A DNA stretch of 64,000 nt. Source: Bacteroidia bacterium (GTDB taxonomy: Bacteria; Bacteroidota; Bacteroidia; Bacteroidales; VadinHA17). The notes beneath the pieces are model-generated. The model was given only the letters and a program-made list of their open reading frames with translations. It did no database searches and was not told the DNA's origin. The stretch spans positions 1-64,000 of the forward strand of contig JAPLEB010000058.1 of NCBI GenBank assembly GCA_026391555.1, in the 5' to 3' direction. Both the position numbers and the translations under genes were made by a program. Positions within the stretch are counted from its first letter, which is position 1. Each line of letters begins with the position of its first letter. Below, in pieces: positions 63,869-64,000 of this stretch.

Positions 63869-64000
63869 TTATTTGCTGATTTTTTCTATTCTCAACCCAA
63901 AATCATAAACACCTTTAAGATTTTCAATACGCATACCATGCTGAATTTTAAACTGGTATGTGCCTTTTACAGGGAAGTATACATTTGATTTATATGGGAG
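63869..64000 (-). CDS. gldH: gliding-motility lipoprotein GldH, 3' end only
   Basis: The window holds the last 43 codons of a minus-strand gene, absent from the ORF track because it runs off the edge. The translated tail LPYKSNVYFPVKGTYQF, then HGMRIENLKGVYDFGLRIEK, matches the C-terminus of GldH, a lipoprotein required for gliding and chitin use in Flavobacterium and conserved widely in the phylum. The stop is 10 nt before the trmB start. The N-terminal lipobox cannot be seen. Confidence 0.75.
   Translation of the reverse strand, partial: LPYKSNVYFPVKGTYQFKIQHGMRIENLKGVYDFGLRIEKISK

Noticed and set aside
1-64000. CRISPR arrays, tRNA or rRNA genes, insertion sequences, prophage
   Set aside because: No spaced direct repeats of CRISPR size, no tRNA-like T-loop or CCA-ended stretches in the gaps, no transposase or integrase ORFs were seen by eye.

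Overview
The window looks like a chromosomal segment of a Bacteroidota bacterium, most likely order Bacteroidales/Marinilabiliales. The evidence is the type IX secretion (T9SS)/gliding genes gldA, porP/sprF-gldK-gldL-gldM-gldN, sprE(porW)-porX and the 3' end of gldH, together with Bacteroidota-type families (DUF4296, DUF4270, DUF5723, DUF4954, HU-SPOR protein) and Bacteroidota-type promoters (TTTG, 19-21 nt, TAnnTTTG). Genus cannot be resolved from sequence alone. The window is gene-dense core genome: 53 protein-coding genes including one cut by the right edge, no rRNA, no tRNA, no insertion sequence, no CRISPR, and no gene-free gap above about 265 bp. Layout: 1-3.4 kb (minus) holds metK behind a probable SAM-II riboswitch, then gldA and a two-domain universal stress protein. 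3.6-6.5 kb (plus) holds asnS and rpoN. 6.5-12.9 kb is a minus-strand run starting at rbfA and continuing through a methyltransferase, a LolC/E-type permease, a DUF4296 lipoprotein, an amidohydrolase, a radical SAM protein and a glycosyltransferase. 13.0-20.4 kb (plus) holds trpS and then an unusual three-gene envelope operon: a membrane-anchored propeller-like protein, a large lipoprotein and a DUF5723 outer-membrane protein. 20.5-22.0 kb (minus) holds an MlaF/MlaE pair. manC (plus) follows. 23.4-32.7 kb (minus) holds the T9SS core operon, a ureohydrolase-fold protein that has lost metal ligands, and topA. 32.9-35.2 kb (plus) holds a class A penicillin-binding protein. 35.2-38.9 kb (minus) holds panC-panD-flippase-radA. 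39-45 kb (plus) holds a half-length GT5 protein, DUF4270, glmS and DUF4954. 45.0-51.1 kb (minus) is a nucleotide-sugar operon (wbpE, wbpD, wbpB, UDP-HexNAc dehydrogenase, galE, rfbB). 51.2-52.2 kb (plus) holds an HU-SPOR protein. The remainder holds metG (minus), an LD-carboxypeptidase (plus), and a minus-strand series gldH-trmB-ATL-mrp-nifU-like-sprE-porX-tsaE-ald. Functionally the segment is dominated by building and using the cell envelope: T9SS motor and ring (GldKLMN), its regulators and accessory lipoproteins (PorX, SprE, GldH, GldA), peptidoglycan synthesis and recycling (PBP1A, GlmS, LD-carboxypeptidase), lipid trafficking (MlaFE, LolC/E-like), and activated sugars (ManC, GalE, RmlB, Wbp set). 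Housekeeping genes (asnS, trpS, metG, topA, radA, rbfA, trmB, tsaE, metK, panCD) are interleaved. The non-coding points most worth a second look are the SAM-II-type leader of metK, short-period (7-9 nt) repeat arrays with inverted copies next to trpS and metG, and several extragenic palindromes. The least explained coding block is the envelope operon at 14.1-20.4 kb.
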